Translations under genes and position numbers: made by a program
Shown: in pieces, positions 26,301-38,948 of the stretch
Position numbering within the stretch: the first letter of the stretch is position 1
Layout: each line of letters opens with the position of its first letter
Assembly: GCF_002994745.2 (NCBI RefSeq)
Contig: NC_037089.1
Coordinates: forward strand, 1,053,001-1,117,000
Length of the DNA stretch: 64,000 nucleotides
Direction: 5' to 3'
Source of the DNA: Rosa chinensis
Taxonomy: Eukaryota > Streptophyta > Magnoliopsida > Rosales > Rosaceae
The notes under the pieces: generated by a model
Databases searched by the model: none
Told to the model about the DNA's origin: nothing
The model's input: only the letters and a program-made list of their open reading frames with translations

Positions 26301-29300
26301 GGCCCCAACCCCCTTTGTTAACACCAATGGAAGCATTCATTCAAGTTCAAGATATCTTCAGCCGTGTAGCCTCACCTAAAAAATCTCAAGATACCACTGT
26401 GAATAAACAGGAAGCTATACCTCAAGATACTTATACTGCATCTCAGCCACTTATTCCCCAACCTTCTAAGTCAATCCCAGTTTCCTCTGGAGCCCAAAGT
26501 GTTTCAGTTGCACCACCAACACCTCCACCAGCTTCTCCATTGCAACCTACTTCTGCTATTACAACTCCTCCTCCTCCTCCATCACCTCCACTCCAACCTC
26601 AACATACATCACTTCCAAAGCCCAAAGATGCACTTTCCAAAGATACTGAAACCCAACCATCTAGCCCTGGGAGGATACCACCCTCCTCTTCTCCAGTTTC
26701 TAAAGTTACTTCATCATCTCAGCCTCCTCCACTACCTCCTCCTCCTTCAACTCCTCCTCTGAAAGAGAACCTTGCTGCTAGTTCTAGACCTCCCCACCTC
26801 CACCACCTCCTCTTCCCTCAGGCCAAGCTGGAAGCACTGCAAATGCATCTCCAGTTCCAGTGTCACCAGCACCACCTAGTGCACCCCCTCCTCCTCCTCC
26901 TCCACTCTCAGGGAAATCTGGAGGTACCCCTGTTTCTTCTCCTAGTGCCCCCCCCCTCCTCCGGCACCCTTTGCTAAAGGAGGTTCCAAGCCTGGAACTC
27001 CTCCACCACCACCAGTTGGTTCCGCCAGTAATGCAAAAGGCCGTCTATCACGTACCATAAGTTCTAAGGATAATCAAAAGAAACTGAAGCCATTACACTG
27101 GTTGAAACTATCAAGAGCAGTTCAGGGAAGTTTATGGGCTGAGGCCGAAAAATCCAGTGAGGACACGAAGTATGAACTAAAACTCGATATCTATATAATG
27201 TAGACACTAGATACTAATCATTCTTGCTGCATCCTGACTTTGACATTCTTTTGATTATTTTCTTGAGATAGGGCTCCAGAGATTGACATGTCAGAGCTTG
27301 AGAATCTTTTCGCTGCGGCAGTTCCAACTTCAGATCAGGGCAAGAAAGGAACTACACCAGGTCCAGTTGCCCCTAAATCTGACAAAGTGCAATTGGTAAT
27401 TTTTTTTCTTGCTTAAATCAGTCAATGCACTTCTGTTTATTTTGTTACATGGCAATGGATTATATTTATCGAATTTTTTTTCTTTTCTGATTTATCGTTC
27501 ATGTCACAGTTATTGATTGGGGTAGCCTAGTGTTCTGATTAATCTCGGCCCAGTTTGGCTGTGCTATACTATGACGAAAGTCCATATCTATAGTTAGCAT
27601 TTTATTTGCTAAATGCAGATTGACCACAGACGGGCGTACAATTGTGAAATCATGCTTTCAAAGGTGAAGGTTCCCTTGCATGAGTTAACGGTAAGCTTAA
27701 TCATACTTGTACAAACATTTTCTTCTCTAATAATTGTAGATAAACTTGTTCTGCGTAAATTTTCAACCAATAAATAGATCAAATCAATATATTCTAATGT
27801 AACCTATTAACTATGCCTTGTTCTCTAACATTGACAGAATTCGGTGCTTGCCCTGGAAAATACAGCATTAGATCCTGACCAGGTCGAGAACTTAATAAAG
27901 TTTTGTCCAACTAAAGAGGAGATGGAGCTACTTAAGGTAGGTCTTCAAACTGCTGCTGAAGAACTTCGCTCTTTTCAATTTCATAATTGGTTTTATATTT
28001 TGTGTTCAGGGATATAAGGGAGAGAAGGAGAAGTTAGGAAAATGTGAACAGGTTTGTAGGATGATATCCTTGCACTATAGTTTGTTGATTTTGGCTCACA
28101 CTACTTCATATCCAACACTATATAACATGGTCATCCATTCTACTGATATTTAACTTGTCTGCTTTTTTAGATTTAACTGTAGATATGGGTTGTCATTGTA
28201 ATCACATGTATGAGCAAGTATCATCAAATCTGAACTTCTTTACCTTATTGATTTTTGAATGTTGATGGCAGTTCTTGTTAGAGTTAATGAAAGTACCTCG
28301 AGTGGAATCTAAGCTCAGAGTTTTTTCGTTCAAAATACAATTCTCTTCCCAGGTGAAATAACAAATATATCAGCTAACAGTCATATGGTTTGGGGTTTAC
28401 AGTAATACTTATGGTGCCATATTATGACCATGTAGGTTTCTGACCTTAGGAAAAGCCTGAATGTTGTAAACTCTGCAGTAGAAGAGGCAAGTTATTCATT
28501 TTTGTCCCTTCAAACCACTCATGGTAATCATGCATATATTATGTCTCATCGATCTATCTTACACCTTATGCTTCTTATCAGATCAGAAATTCAGGCAAAT
28601 TGAAAAGAGTTATGCAGACAATTCTTTCCTTAGGAAATGCTTTGAACCAGGGGACAGCTCGGGGTAAGACTGTGGGAAACAGCTTATTGGTCTATTTCAT
28701 TTCGTATTCTGTTCATGAATCATGAGTTCACGTGAAAGAACCTTCTACATTAGCATTTTGTGTAACTGTACATATCACTGTCACACATTCAACAGAATTT
28801 GGTGCTGCTGTTTAGTATCACTTTCATTCCTTCTAACTGAGTCTAATGGTTGATATTATATTAGGCGCGGCTATCGGATTTAGATTGGATAGTCTTCTTA
28901 AACTCATTGACACTCGTGCAAGGAACAACAAGATGACTCTCATGCATTATCTTTGTAAGGTACAATTTGATACTTATTCCTCTAAATTGTCTTTGCGCGG
29001 CCATGTGCATCAGTTAGTATGTTCTTATTGTATGCTTGTTGAGTACTATTAGAAATCGGCACATATGTTTAGTATTTACTGAAATGTGTTGTAGACTGAT
29101 GCTTCCATAAGCATAACCTTGTTATAAGGAACTCTCCTTGGATGATCCAATTTGTTTGATTATACTTCTTAAGATGCATTGCGTGCATTATGGCTCTGTT
29201 ATGCTGATTTTATTTGATAAGCTGTAGGTTCTTGCTGACCAACTACCAGCGGTTCTAGATTTCTCAAAGGACCTATCCAGCTTAGAGCCTGCATCAAAGG

Positions 29301-30831
29301 TACTCCTTTTGTGTTCGGATGATAATTTACAGGATATTTGTGGTATTCATTGACTGAAATCAAAATCCACTACAGATACAATTGAAATTTTTGGCAGAGG
29401 AAATGCAAGCAGTAAGTAAAGGACTGGAGAAAGTTGTACAGGAATTATCTACTTCTGAAAATGACGGTCCTATATCACAAAATTTCCGTAAGGTATTTAT
29501 TTTCCCAAAGATCCAACTGATTTGTATGCTAGTGCTAAAGGACCTGCCCAAGTTCTGAACATCCATGGCTGAATCAGTTTCAGCATTTTAAGCTTCCATC
29601 ATTCCTTATTTGCCGTTGCCATCCTCTGTCTTTGTGTGAGTCTGATTGTTGGAATTGCCTCAAATATGGTGTCGGAGCTTAGTTGTTTTAGTGATAATGG
29701 GTTGGAATTTTGGTGAACCTGGTCAGAGTCATTCATGTTGTCAAGATGTTGTATTGACCTACATGTGAAAAGGGTTATAGAGGCTTAGACGCTTGGTCTT
29801 GTGTAATCTCTTAGAACTTTTTTTTTTCCGGATCATCCACTGCTGTACATTTTGCAGTGCCTCTTTCTTGGTTTGTAAATGATTGCACAAATTCAGCCAC
29901 TGCACTCACAGCAAGAATAAAAAAACACATGAAACAGATTATTCCTGTTTTGGCCTCCATGACTGACATGCTCTAATATAATTTATCTTTTTGACAAACT
30001 ATATGATATTAGAATCTACTGTAGTGATCAACAGTATAGATTATGGCTCATCATTCAGGTTCTGACCTGTAGTTTTTCTCCCAACCTTCAGACCCTAAAG
30101 GAGTTCCTCCGTTCCGCTGAAGCCGAGGTGAGATCTTTGGCTTTACTATATTCTAGCGTGGTAAGTCGTGCTCTGAAGCATACTATTTCAAGCTCTTACA
30201 ATGTTGAGAAAAGTATTTCTTACATGGGGATGGATGTTTTACAGGGTAGAAATGTAGATGCATTGATTCTTTATTTTGGAGAAGATCCTGCAAAATGCCC
30301 GTTTGAACAAGGTATCCACTAAAATGTGACATGATCCTCGTGATCTACCATTCACGCTGTTATGCTTTCACTTTCTTTATCTGATCATTTTAAGTTCCAC
30401 AAAAGGACTATCCCTGTCAACCTAACATACCCTTGAAGCAAACTCAGAAAGAACTAGTAAGCACTGCTGCTTTTGTCTTTTGGATCACACCACAGGCCAT
30501 GTTTGTAGTGGTTATTGAGTCATGAAAAACCTCTTCTGATTATGTTCTTGTGTTTGTCTATAAAGAGAAGTCAACATGAATCGAGGCAGTTCATACACAT
30601 CTCCTTTCATTGAAATCATGTGTTACCTTTCTAACCATTTCAATTTACGCTGCAGTTATTTCAACCTTACTCAACTTTGTCAGAATGTTCATCAAGTCCC
30701 ATGACGAAAATTGCAAGCAAAGTGAACTTGAAATGAAAAAAGCAGCAGAAAGTGAGAAGGTCAAGATGGGTGCTTCCAATCAGTCAGAACGGGTGTTGCG
30801 TACTCCAATCCATAATAGCAATGTCAAATGA
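23396..30831 (+). CDS. FH13: Class II formin (FH13-type), 17 coding exons, two frame breaks in FH1
   Basis: Class II formins nucleate and bundle actin; the N-terminal PTEN-like/C2 unit binds membrane phosphoinositides. Exons: 23396-23468, 24119-24819, 25387-25608, 25694-27169, 27272-27395, 27619-27690, 27838-27936, 28010-28051, 28272-28352, 28436-28486, 28582-28663, 28865-28959, 29228-29299, 29376-29492, 30092-30160, 30245-30311, 30656-30831. The start MALLRKLFYRKPPDG fits the family. PTEN-like region about 10-195, with HCERGGWP (125-132) lacking the catalytic Arg; C2 about 195-335; Pro-rich FH1 about 605-770; FH2 about 790-1190, with GNALNQGTARG and the YFGEDPAKCPFEQ end. About 1206 residues overall. 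As written, exon 4 is not open throughout: the frame is lost in C runs at 26792-26795 and 26948-26956. All other exons are intact, so sequence error is as likely as a true defect. Intron 10 is GC-AG. Confidence 0.93.
26792..26956 (+). other. Two one-base frame breaks in the FH1 coding region of FH13
   Basis: Before 26792 the proline-rich frame is open. Between a C4 run (26792-26795) and a C9 run (26948-26956) the proline-rich frame lies in another register, and after 26956 in a third, which leads correctly into the FH2 exon. Exon 4 is 1476 bases, a multiple of three, but its flanking phases (0 and 2) require a length that is 2 modulo 3. That agrees with one base missing in each run. Confidence 0.85.
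28487..28581 (+). other. GC-AG intron in FH13
   Basis: Exon 10 ends GTAGAAGAG and is followed by GCAAGTTATT, the strong consensus of GC-type donors. The acceptor is ATCAG at 28577-28581. Using the nearby GT instead (28491) would shift the frame out of the conserved FH2 sequence, so the GC donor is needed. Confidence 0.8.
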
Positions 30832-33800
30832 AAATGGTCCAGTTCCGAAATGTGAAGTGTTCCTTGTCTTGGCTACAAATTAGAGCAGAAATTTCTTTTT
30901 CTCTTTCCTTTTTGTTTTCATTTACATCTCTAACTGGGAAAAGACTGTAATGTAAATTAGCTAGGTTGTATTTGTATCCAAGCTGTAGGTAAAGGGTTAT
31001 GAAGTGACAGAATAGGAGCTTCGAGGCCTAATTTTGTCCTCCGAGAGGTACCTTGCCCCCAATCTTTTATTTTCTTATGCCCATCATTGGTTACTGCTGA
31101 TATTTCTTATTCAAATGTGCTCAGTTTTAACTAATGTGGTTTTATTATTTATATTGGCACAACACAGATAAGCCAGATCCAGTTTCCACCATGACAATCC
31201 CTCAGGATTCAGTAGGCGACTTCTTGAATAGACACCACACCAATTTCTTTTATTGCTGTAAGTAGAATGAAGGGAATTTTGTAATATCCCTGCAGCCTTT
31301 TTGGAATTTTATGCGAGTTAATTCCAATTTTTAAAGCTTGTTATTTGAGTTTTATTTTAAAAATCTTCATTCATGATTTAAGAGTTGGATGTTGGGGTGG
31401 TAGAAGCTAGATTACTTGAGCAGATTTAAGGGCCATATAACATGTACTGTGGAATATTCTATACAAGTTACTGGTAACGAATTCTGCAAAATAGGTTCAC
31501 TTATTGAGATTTAAGTGGCAAATGGATTGCATATATATGGTCACATTGTGTGTTCCCTATGTCAACCTTTTTTCGGAAATGATCTCGTTACTAGAAAAAC
31601 TACCGAAACTTAAGCTACATGATTTTAAATCCCAATTAAGACATGATGGTTGACCAGTTAGATTCGTACCCTTACCAGGTTTCATCTGCCTGATATTAAA
31701 CTAATTAACACTACTTGTTTGTTGGAGTTGGTCGCTGTTGCGTCTCTAATTCTTGTTTATGTCTAGGAGTTCTCGACAAGATGAAGAAACTTTAAATTAA
31801 GGGGTGTGATCAGTCATCATCGTAGGATATATAGTCGTTATTAATTAGTTATAAACTTGGAGTTTAACAAATACCTAATCTTCAACGTGTATAGTGACTT
31901 TATCATTAAGATATGGATTTGGGGGCACTGACCGCAACTTAATCGCTTTCTGGTTCCAAGTTTGAACAACCATACAAGCAGGTTAAGTGGTTAATTAGGA
32001 AGCTCCCCTCTTATACGTAAAGAAAGACTTGACTTCGGTCTCACGTTTCTTCCTTTTGGTAACTCCAAATTATCTGGTTCAAAGTTTTGACGCTATGCCA
32101 TCTACTATGATTTATATTATTTACTGACCTCGGTCAGTTACTTTGTTTAATACTAGTGCTAATTATTGATTCAAGTTTTCCCTCTATGCTATTATAAACA
32201 AAAGCTGATAAAGATAATTTTCTTTTTCTTTAGGTCATGGATGAGAGTAAACCAGGGTATGAAAGCTTGGTTTTGGTCCAATTTCCCAAACTATAGAATA
32301 AAAACGTTGTTATTGGATCAGGGTTGGCATGTACGTCGGTTTTGGGTGGTGGGATTCTCAGTAATATAATCATGTCTGGAACAATATATGCCTCGTGCGT
32401 CGAGCAAATCACCTCACGTGCCTTCAACGTTACAAGACAGCAACGCCTCTCTGCCCAGAATTTCATAATGTTATTATTCACAGCTAGTTGAGCAAACTAT
32501 GATTCCCTTCTCTTTCAATCCCAAAACTATTCTGTATATGAAAATCAACGCAACGTTTTCGACCATTATTAGTTTTTCCGTAACCAAATCCCCAGAGGCT
32601 GACATCTGATAATCTTTAATGTTTTCCCAGTTATGGTGCATTGAAAAATAGATGCAAGAGTTGAAAAACGTACACAGTTTTAATGTACTCTAATTTGCTT
32701 AGGCTTCTTCGGTTCTTCCACTCACATGATATATATGCTTCTCTTCCCTTTTCTTTTCTTGTCGCTACTTGTAACTTTTTTAGTGTCGGTGAGTGTTTTT
32801 CTGTAGAGAAAGAGGGAGGGAGAGAGAGCGGTGGCCGGTGAGATTGAGTTGAAACTTGTCGCCGTCTGACGTCCGAGTGCAGCATTACTACATCGTATGA
32901 TTTGGACTCGCATGCCGATTCCAAAATCGGATGCCAGTACGTTTCCAAAAATAGAAGTTTATAATGCGTGAATAACTCATTTTTAACAAGAAACTTATGT
33001 AACTAAATTAAATGCTCGCAAACAATTTGATTTTACATAGAATTTTGATATATGCTAAATGTACCTGTATTGAATAATTTGTACGTAAATCATTGCGTAC
33101 GTGAACCATCTTTTTTTATGCCGAAGGCTGTCGGTGTTGGATTCCTTCTCGATGAGCAGCATCGGTCACTCAAAAGCCAATTAATCATTCGGATGGCCTT
33201 GTCATTTCTCACACTATTATTGAGATAAATTGATTGTGTGATTCTCAATTCCATTGTTTACATAACCAGTGATCCGATCCTGATGCAATGCATTATTTTA
33301 GTGCATGATTCCACATCTGCATCATCTTCAACTAAAATAATTTCTTGCATTTATTCATATGCATGGTTCATTAACTGGAGGGGTCAATTATGTATAATAA
33401 GGCGTGCATTAACCATCATTATGATATTTAAATGGAATAAACCATGTCACCAAAGCTATAATTGTATAATGCTATAGCTAGCACAATTAGGCCGAGCAAT
33501 AATCAAGTAGCAGTACTACGTACATTGCCTTTTTAATTTTTAGGGGGCCATATTATGATTTCATCAGTTCTAGCTTCCAAAACTTAATGGCTTTCATACC
33601 AATTAGCCAACGGTGCACAGCTTCGAATTATAATGTACGTGAAATTGTTTCAGAAAAATACAAACCATCTAATTAGGCCGGGGCAAGCTACAACGTTAAG
33701 AGGCATTAGCTAATATACAAGCAATCCTTAATCAGGTCTATATAGAACAACTGGTGCTTATATCAAGAGTGTCATATATGATCAAAATGTGAAGCTTCCT

Positions 33801-34900
33801 AATATTCACACAACCCCTTTTGGCCTTTCTCTACTTATCCAAATAGAAGAAATGGAAATTATTCTATGCACCGACGGTGTAAGTGACCCAACCCTTATAA
33901 CATAATCTCAACCCTTGATATTTATTATCCAAATAGAAGAAAAGAGGAAAAGGAAAAAGAAAAAGAAGCAAACTTTGCATATAAGTGATGGAGCACAGAT
34001 AAATAGGATCACGTTAACACCTTCAGTACAAAGCTGGAGATCAAGGTGTTTGCCATTATTACCTGAAAAAAAAAAAAATCACCACATGCTAGCTTCCAAA
34101 CTTCACCTCTCTGAAATTAGGAAGCTAGGAAACGTTTCCAATCTTCCATTTGCATGTGAGGCTTGTGAGGTTGATGACTTTTTGGTTGCCTCGGTCACAG
34201 CGTTCATAGAGATCCTCCAACACAAAAGCTAGCGTGGCTTATTAGGGAATCAAATGTACCAGTCATCCTCCCCAGAAAAAGAGCAAAAGAGATCATCCTA
34301 AACGGACCCCTTTATACCTCTAATCATTCAACCACACCATATGAGTTCATCTCACTTTTTCACTTTTACTTTCTAAATCACATGAGTGAGTGTGACTTAG
34401 AAGTTGGGTAACATGAGTTCATCTCACGAATTACTATACCAATACTGTTACCAATTTAATCAAATTATAAGTAGGGTATCATAACTAGGTAATAAACTAT
34501 CTACATTATATATTTTTGTTGTCTTTTTTGAATACTTCACAATACATCATGGTTACCCAACCGTCGATGATCAAGATAAGGATATGATCATAATTAAAAA
34601 TTAAGACTAATTCAATTGAATAATCGATGACTCGTAGAGAGGTATCAGAAGACTATCGTAAAGTTAAACACTCTTTCAAATTAAGTACTTAGTTTAATTT
34701 AATTAAATCTTTTTTATAAGTTTAGCGAGAGTGTTAAGTAATCAAATATTATGTTTAAGGAGTTGAATCATATTATGTAGTCTAATTTAATTAATTTTCT
34801 ACTAATTCTAATCGTCTTCCATTGTCTATGAATAACTCCAAAATGGTAAAAACAAAGTATGCAGTTCATATTATTGTATATTTTGACCGGTGTCTAGAGA
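30832..34900. other. Intergenic region between FH13 and RTNLB21
   Basis: The first 250 bases or so are the formin 3' UTR. The rest is AT-rich with no supported exon. At about 33855-33930 there is a block, TATTCTATGCACCGACGGTG and onward, that resembles 56788-56870 and is probably a dispersed repeat. An A(12) run lies near 34066. Open frames at 32166-32948 and 33915-34232 lack family resemblance and are treated as chance. Confidence 0.45.
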
Positions 34901-34911
34901 CTCCAGTCCCT

Positions 34912-35157
34912 CCCTTCTTATAAGAGATTCTTACAATTAACACAATTTGCAGTACTCTCTGCTCGCTTTGCTTTTCTGAAGGCAAAGGGATCCCAAACGC
35001 TTTCACCCCACCAACCGCCATTTCTCTTGCGTAAAGCTTTCTCATCCATAATTTGTACTATCTATGTCCCATTGTACTCATTGCTAGCTAAAAAGGGATA
35101 AAAGAGAAAGTGAAACAGAGAAGAATTATCTTCCAAGGTACATATTATAAAGGCAAA
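34912..35157 (+). promoter_or_regulatory. Probable core promoter and leader of RTNLB21
   Basis: CTTCTTATAAGAG at about 34914-34926 is TATA-like and lies roughly 235 bases before the ATG at 35158, giving a leader of about 200 bases. An in-frame GTG at 35110 extends the open frame upstream, but the conserved MDVGRRRS start at 35158 is the better choice. Confidence 0.4.
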
Positions 35158-38100
35158 ATGGATGTGGGTAGGAGGAGATCAGATGCAGGAGTGCTCAGAA
35201 CTGGGAACAGTGTGGTTGCAGGGTCAGTGTGGGAGAACAGGATGAAGCTTGATGAAGTCAGAGGTGGGATTAAGGTCTTCAATGGTGATCAGGAGAATTC
35301 TGAAGAGAGCAGCAGCAGCAGTAATGGGGTTGCTGCAACAACAACTCCTAGCACAAGGTTGAAGAGAGGTCAATCTGTTGGTGGAGCAGTGAGTAATGGA
35401 AAGAGAAAGACTTGGAAATCTGATACAAGGGTTGAAGGTTTGGAGAAGAGTGGGGCTCAATTGTCCAGAGGAAAATCTGAGTTGAAGAATTATGATGAAC
35501 AGTGCAAGGAGTTGAGTGCTTCTGTCGATGGGATCAAGAACAGCCCAACTCAGGTGAGGTCTGTGAGGAGACTTAGATCTGAGGGAAGCAAGGAGAGTCA
35601 AAATGCTGTTGCTTCTGATAAAGCTGAGAGGAGCCCAGTTGGCAGTAGGAAGCCAAGGACTGAATTGCTGAAAAGTGCTAGTGATTTGGGTAAGGAGGAG
35701 GGAATTGAGAAGAACTTGGGTCAGTTGAGGAAGGTGAAATCAGAATCGATCAGGGGAAGTGATTCTTCTGGCAATGCAATTCAATTGGGGAAGGTGAAAT
35801 CGGAATTGAATAAGGCCTCCCCAGATGAATTGGATAAGGGAGTTGAGAAGTCTGTTGAGGTGATTGAGAAAATCCCAGTTGAGGAGGAGACTGGAGATGG
35901 TGGATCTGATGAGAATTGCAAGGAGTTTGGTGTGTGCAGAGAAATGGTGGTTCCAAGCAATGTGGATGTGGTCAAATCTGATCCAACAGAATTGGTGAAT
36001 GATGTTGCTGATGATGAAGATGGTGATGAAGAAGAAGAATTGGAGGAAGAGGTGGATGAAGAAATTGAGGTTGAAGTTGAAAAGATGAGCCTTGATATTA
36101 AGGAAATCAATGCACCGGTACAAGAGAAAGCACCAGTTGAAGAAGAAGCGCCAGTTGAAGAAAAAGCACCAGTTCAAGTGAGAGCACCAGTTCATGAAAA
36201 AGCACCAGTTCAAGTGAGAGCACCAGTTCAAGAGAAAGTGAGAGCACCAGTGCAAGAGAAATTAAGCAAGGTTGTGAATGAAGTGAAGGTAGTGAATGAA
36301 GTTAAGAAGTTTCAATTATTTGACCGCAAATTTAGAAACCAAGAAGTGAAAAAGCTTCAACATGTTCATCAAAAGCCAGAAACGATCTCCGTTAATCTGA
36401 AAAAGCAATCTCCTGTTATGAAACGTGCAGAAGTCTACTCAAATGTCCCTAAACAAACATCATGTAAGTTCTCTCTCTCTTTTAAACCCTGCATCTTTTT
36501 CTTCTTATTATGGAATTGAGCCTGGACTGTTCTGTTTGTACCAATTAGATGCAGCTCCAAATGATCAGTACCATAGCTTCCCAGAAACACACAGCAGATT
36601 GCAAAGTTTAGGTGAGTTTTCATTCCTAATTTATTGAATTGCACCTTCTACTGCAGTCTCTTTCTAAAGGGTTCATTTTTCCAATTTTTTTTTTCCAGCG
36701 GATTTAGTAATGTGGAAAGATGTATCAAGATCAGTTTTTATATTTGGGATTGGAACATTTGTGATACTATCATCCTCCTACATGAAGGATCTAAATATCA
36801 GGTAAGCAAAATCCCAATCGAAAAATGTCCAATCCCAGCCTTCAGTTTTGTTCTAAATCTTTTTTGATTCTTGGTCCACAGCTTCATTTCTGTCATATCC
36901 TATATGAGCCTTGTCTATCTGGCTGTCATCTTCCTCTTCAGGTCCATCATCTTGAGGTAAATTCTTTGATTTGCAACCATTATTTATGAACATGTTTATA
37001 TTAGATTAGCATACATTTCCAAGTTGATCTCTTTCTGATTCCTTTTCTTTCTTTAAATGTCAGGGGAGCTTATGAAGTAGAAAATGCAGACTCTGTGGTG
37101 GGTGAAGAAGAAGCAATTTGGTTACTGAAACTGGTCCTGCCTTACTTGAATGAGTTCCTGCTAAAGTTTAAAGCTTTGTTTTCTGGTGACCCTGCCACCA
37201 CAATTAAGGTAATTCTCTTTTTCTTCATGCCTTTTGTTGTTTCTGCAAATAAATTACAAGGATATAGAAAGATGATGGTGATATAATTGTAATCCTGGCA
37301 GTTGGCAGTGCTGCTCTTTGTTTTGGCCAGGTGTGGCAGCTCCATAACCATTTGGACAATGGCCAAAGTAGGTGCGTTTCACTTTCTCTTTGCTCTTTAT
37401 TAGTTTATTTTATTTATAATACAGATGAAAATCACCGAAAGTTATATAGTGTTCCGGAGCTGTGTTTCATGACACTCCTCAAAACCAGTCTAACAGCTCT
37501 CAATTTTGGAGTTGTAATACTCAAGAATACTATAGAGCACTTCCGAAACCATGAGAGCATTGTAGATTTATAGTGAAACAGTTGGATGTAATAATGGGGA
37601 GTTTCTTCCCAGCAGCCAAAACAGTGAGACAACTGTATCAAATTCTCTGTGTCTCTCTGAACCTTCTTAACTTCTACACAACTGACACTGCTGCTTGGTT
37701 TTGCCAACTATGACAGGCTTTTTCGGAGTTTTCACCGTACCAAAGGTGTGCTCTTTGTATTCTACCCAGATAACAGTCTTCGGTAAATTCCTGCAATCAT
37801 TTTCTCCCTTACTAGTCATGCATAGTATTATTATTACAAAGTTACTGTACCAATTTTTACACCATTATAGTTGGCTGTAGCACCTTTAGTTTGACTATCA
37901 CCTCAGATCTTTACCGAATGTGGCCCATCATAATTCATGTCTGATCTAACGGCTTTATTAGAGCTGGTCTGGATTTGATGGGGCCCAAGTCAATATGACC
38001 CCATACATTAATGCCCATGATGGGTACTTGGGTAAGGTCTTTGAATTACCATAACACCATGGTGGATCACATGATAGAACATTGAAGCTCCAATATCTCC

Positions 38101-38948
38101 GTTTTAATTGTCGGGCAGAATATTAAAGTGATTGGTGATTAAATAGGCGCTCTAAAATGCATTTGATTTACATGAGAAGTTTCTTTGCAATTTTGGATTC
38201 CGAGTAAAGAAAAGAAAAATCTTTTTTCTTTCTCTAATGTTCCAATTTGCATCTTCAACCTCTCTTTTCTCTTTGACATTGTGGCCAACCAACAGTAGTT
38301 AGGGGCCCCACACCATAATTTTACTAGTTATGGCCCATTATCTTCTAATGGGTTATTCTGTCATTTTCAAATTTTTAGTGGGGTTGTCGAGAGGCCACAA
38401 TCCTTAATGGGTATCTGGCCCAATAGGTCTATTATGCCTTTTAGTAAAGACGTAAAGTAGTGAATAGATGAAAAGACCCGGCTACATTCTTCGATAATAT
38501 GCAATAATGATATTTCACCATCTGACGTGCTACTGAATTGGTGTTCATTATGTGAAGCTAAATTTTGGGTTCGGCGGTTTCGGGATGCTTGGGACTCCTG
38601 CTCTCACAAGAAACCAGTGACCATTGTGATCTTTCTACTAGTATGGAACTTATCTTCAGTAGAGGCTCGAATTTGGGCAGGTAAGCAAATCCAAACCCTA
38701 GTAAATGTTTCAAACGATCAATTGTTTGTATACGTTATGTGTATGATTACGAAATTCAAAATGTTGCAGCATTCATTTTGGTGGTGGCGTTCCGATACTA
38801 TCAACAGAAGTTGGTGACGGAGGAGTGGGTGGAAGATGATGTAGCAGCAGTAGAAGAAGAAGAAGAAGGAGCTGAAGAAAATTGGCAGGGAGCACAAAGA
38901 GCCACTCCAGTTGATATTCACATCACTAAACAAAAGAAAGGATTCTAA
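35158..38948 (+). CDS. RTNLB21: Reticulon-like protein B21-type, nine coding exons
   Basis: Reticulons wedge into the ER membrane and shape tubules. Exons: 35158-36463, 36549-36611, 36699-36801, 36882-36956, 37064-37208, 37302-37371, 37717-37782, 38558-38680, 38770-38948. They total 2130 bases (709 residues) with consistent phases. The N-terminal 435 residues come from one exon and are charged and low-complexity. They start MDVGRRRSDAG and GSVVAGSVWENRM-like family motifs follow. There is an acidic Glu/Asp run (about 280-305) and a run of six-residue APVQEK-type repeats (about 319-369). The reticulon domain covers about 455-665: ADLVMWKDVSRSVFIFG, a first long hairpin, a loop, a second hydrophobic hairpin, then RRFRDAWDSC and a third hydrophobic stretch. 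The C-terminus is Glu-rich and ends in KKGF. Arabidopsis B21 is shorter, about 490 residues; the difference is in the N-terminal part. Confidence 0.93.
36112..36262 (+). repeat. 18-bp coding minisatellite in RTNLB21
   Basis: Units based on GCACCAGTTCAAGAGAAA, coding APV followed by QEK, EEE, EEK, QVR or HEK, repeat about eight times without breaking the frame. One unit, at QEKVRAPV, carries an extra two codons. Number and order of units probably vary between alleles. Confidence 0.85.

Noticed and set aside
35224..36255. Long minus-strand frames opposite RTNLB21 exon 1
   Set aside because: They are shadows of the repetitive, charged coding sequence on the plus strand.
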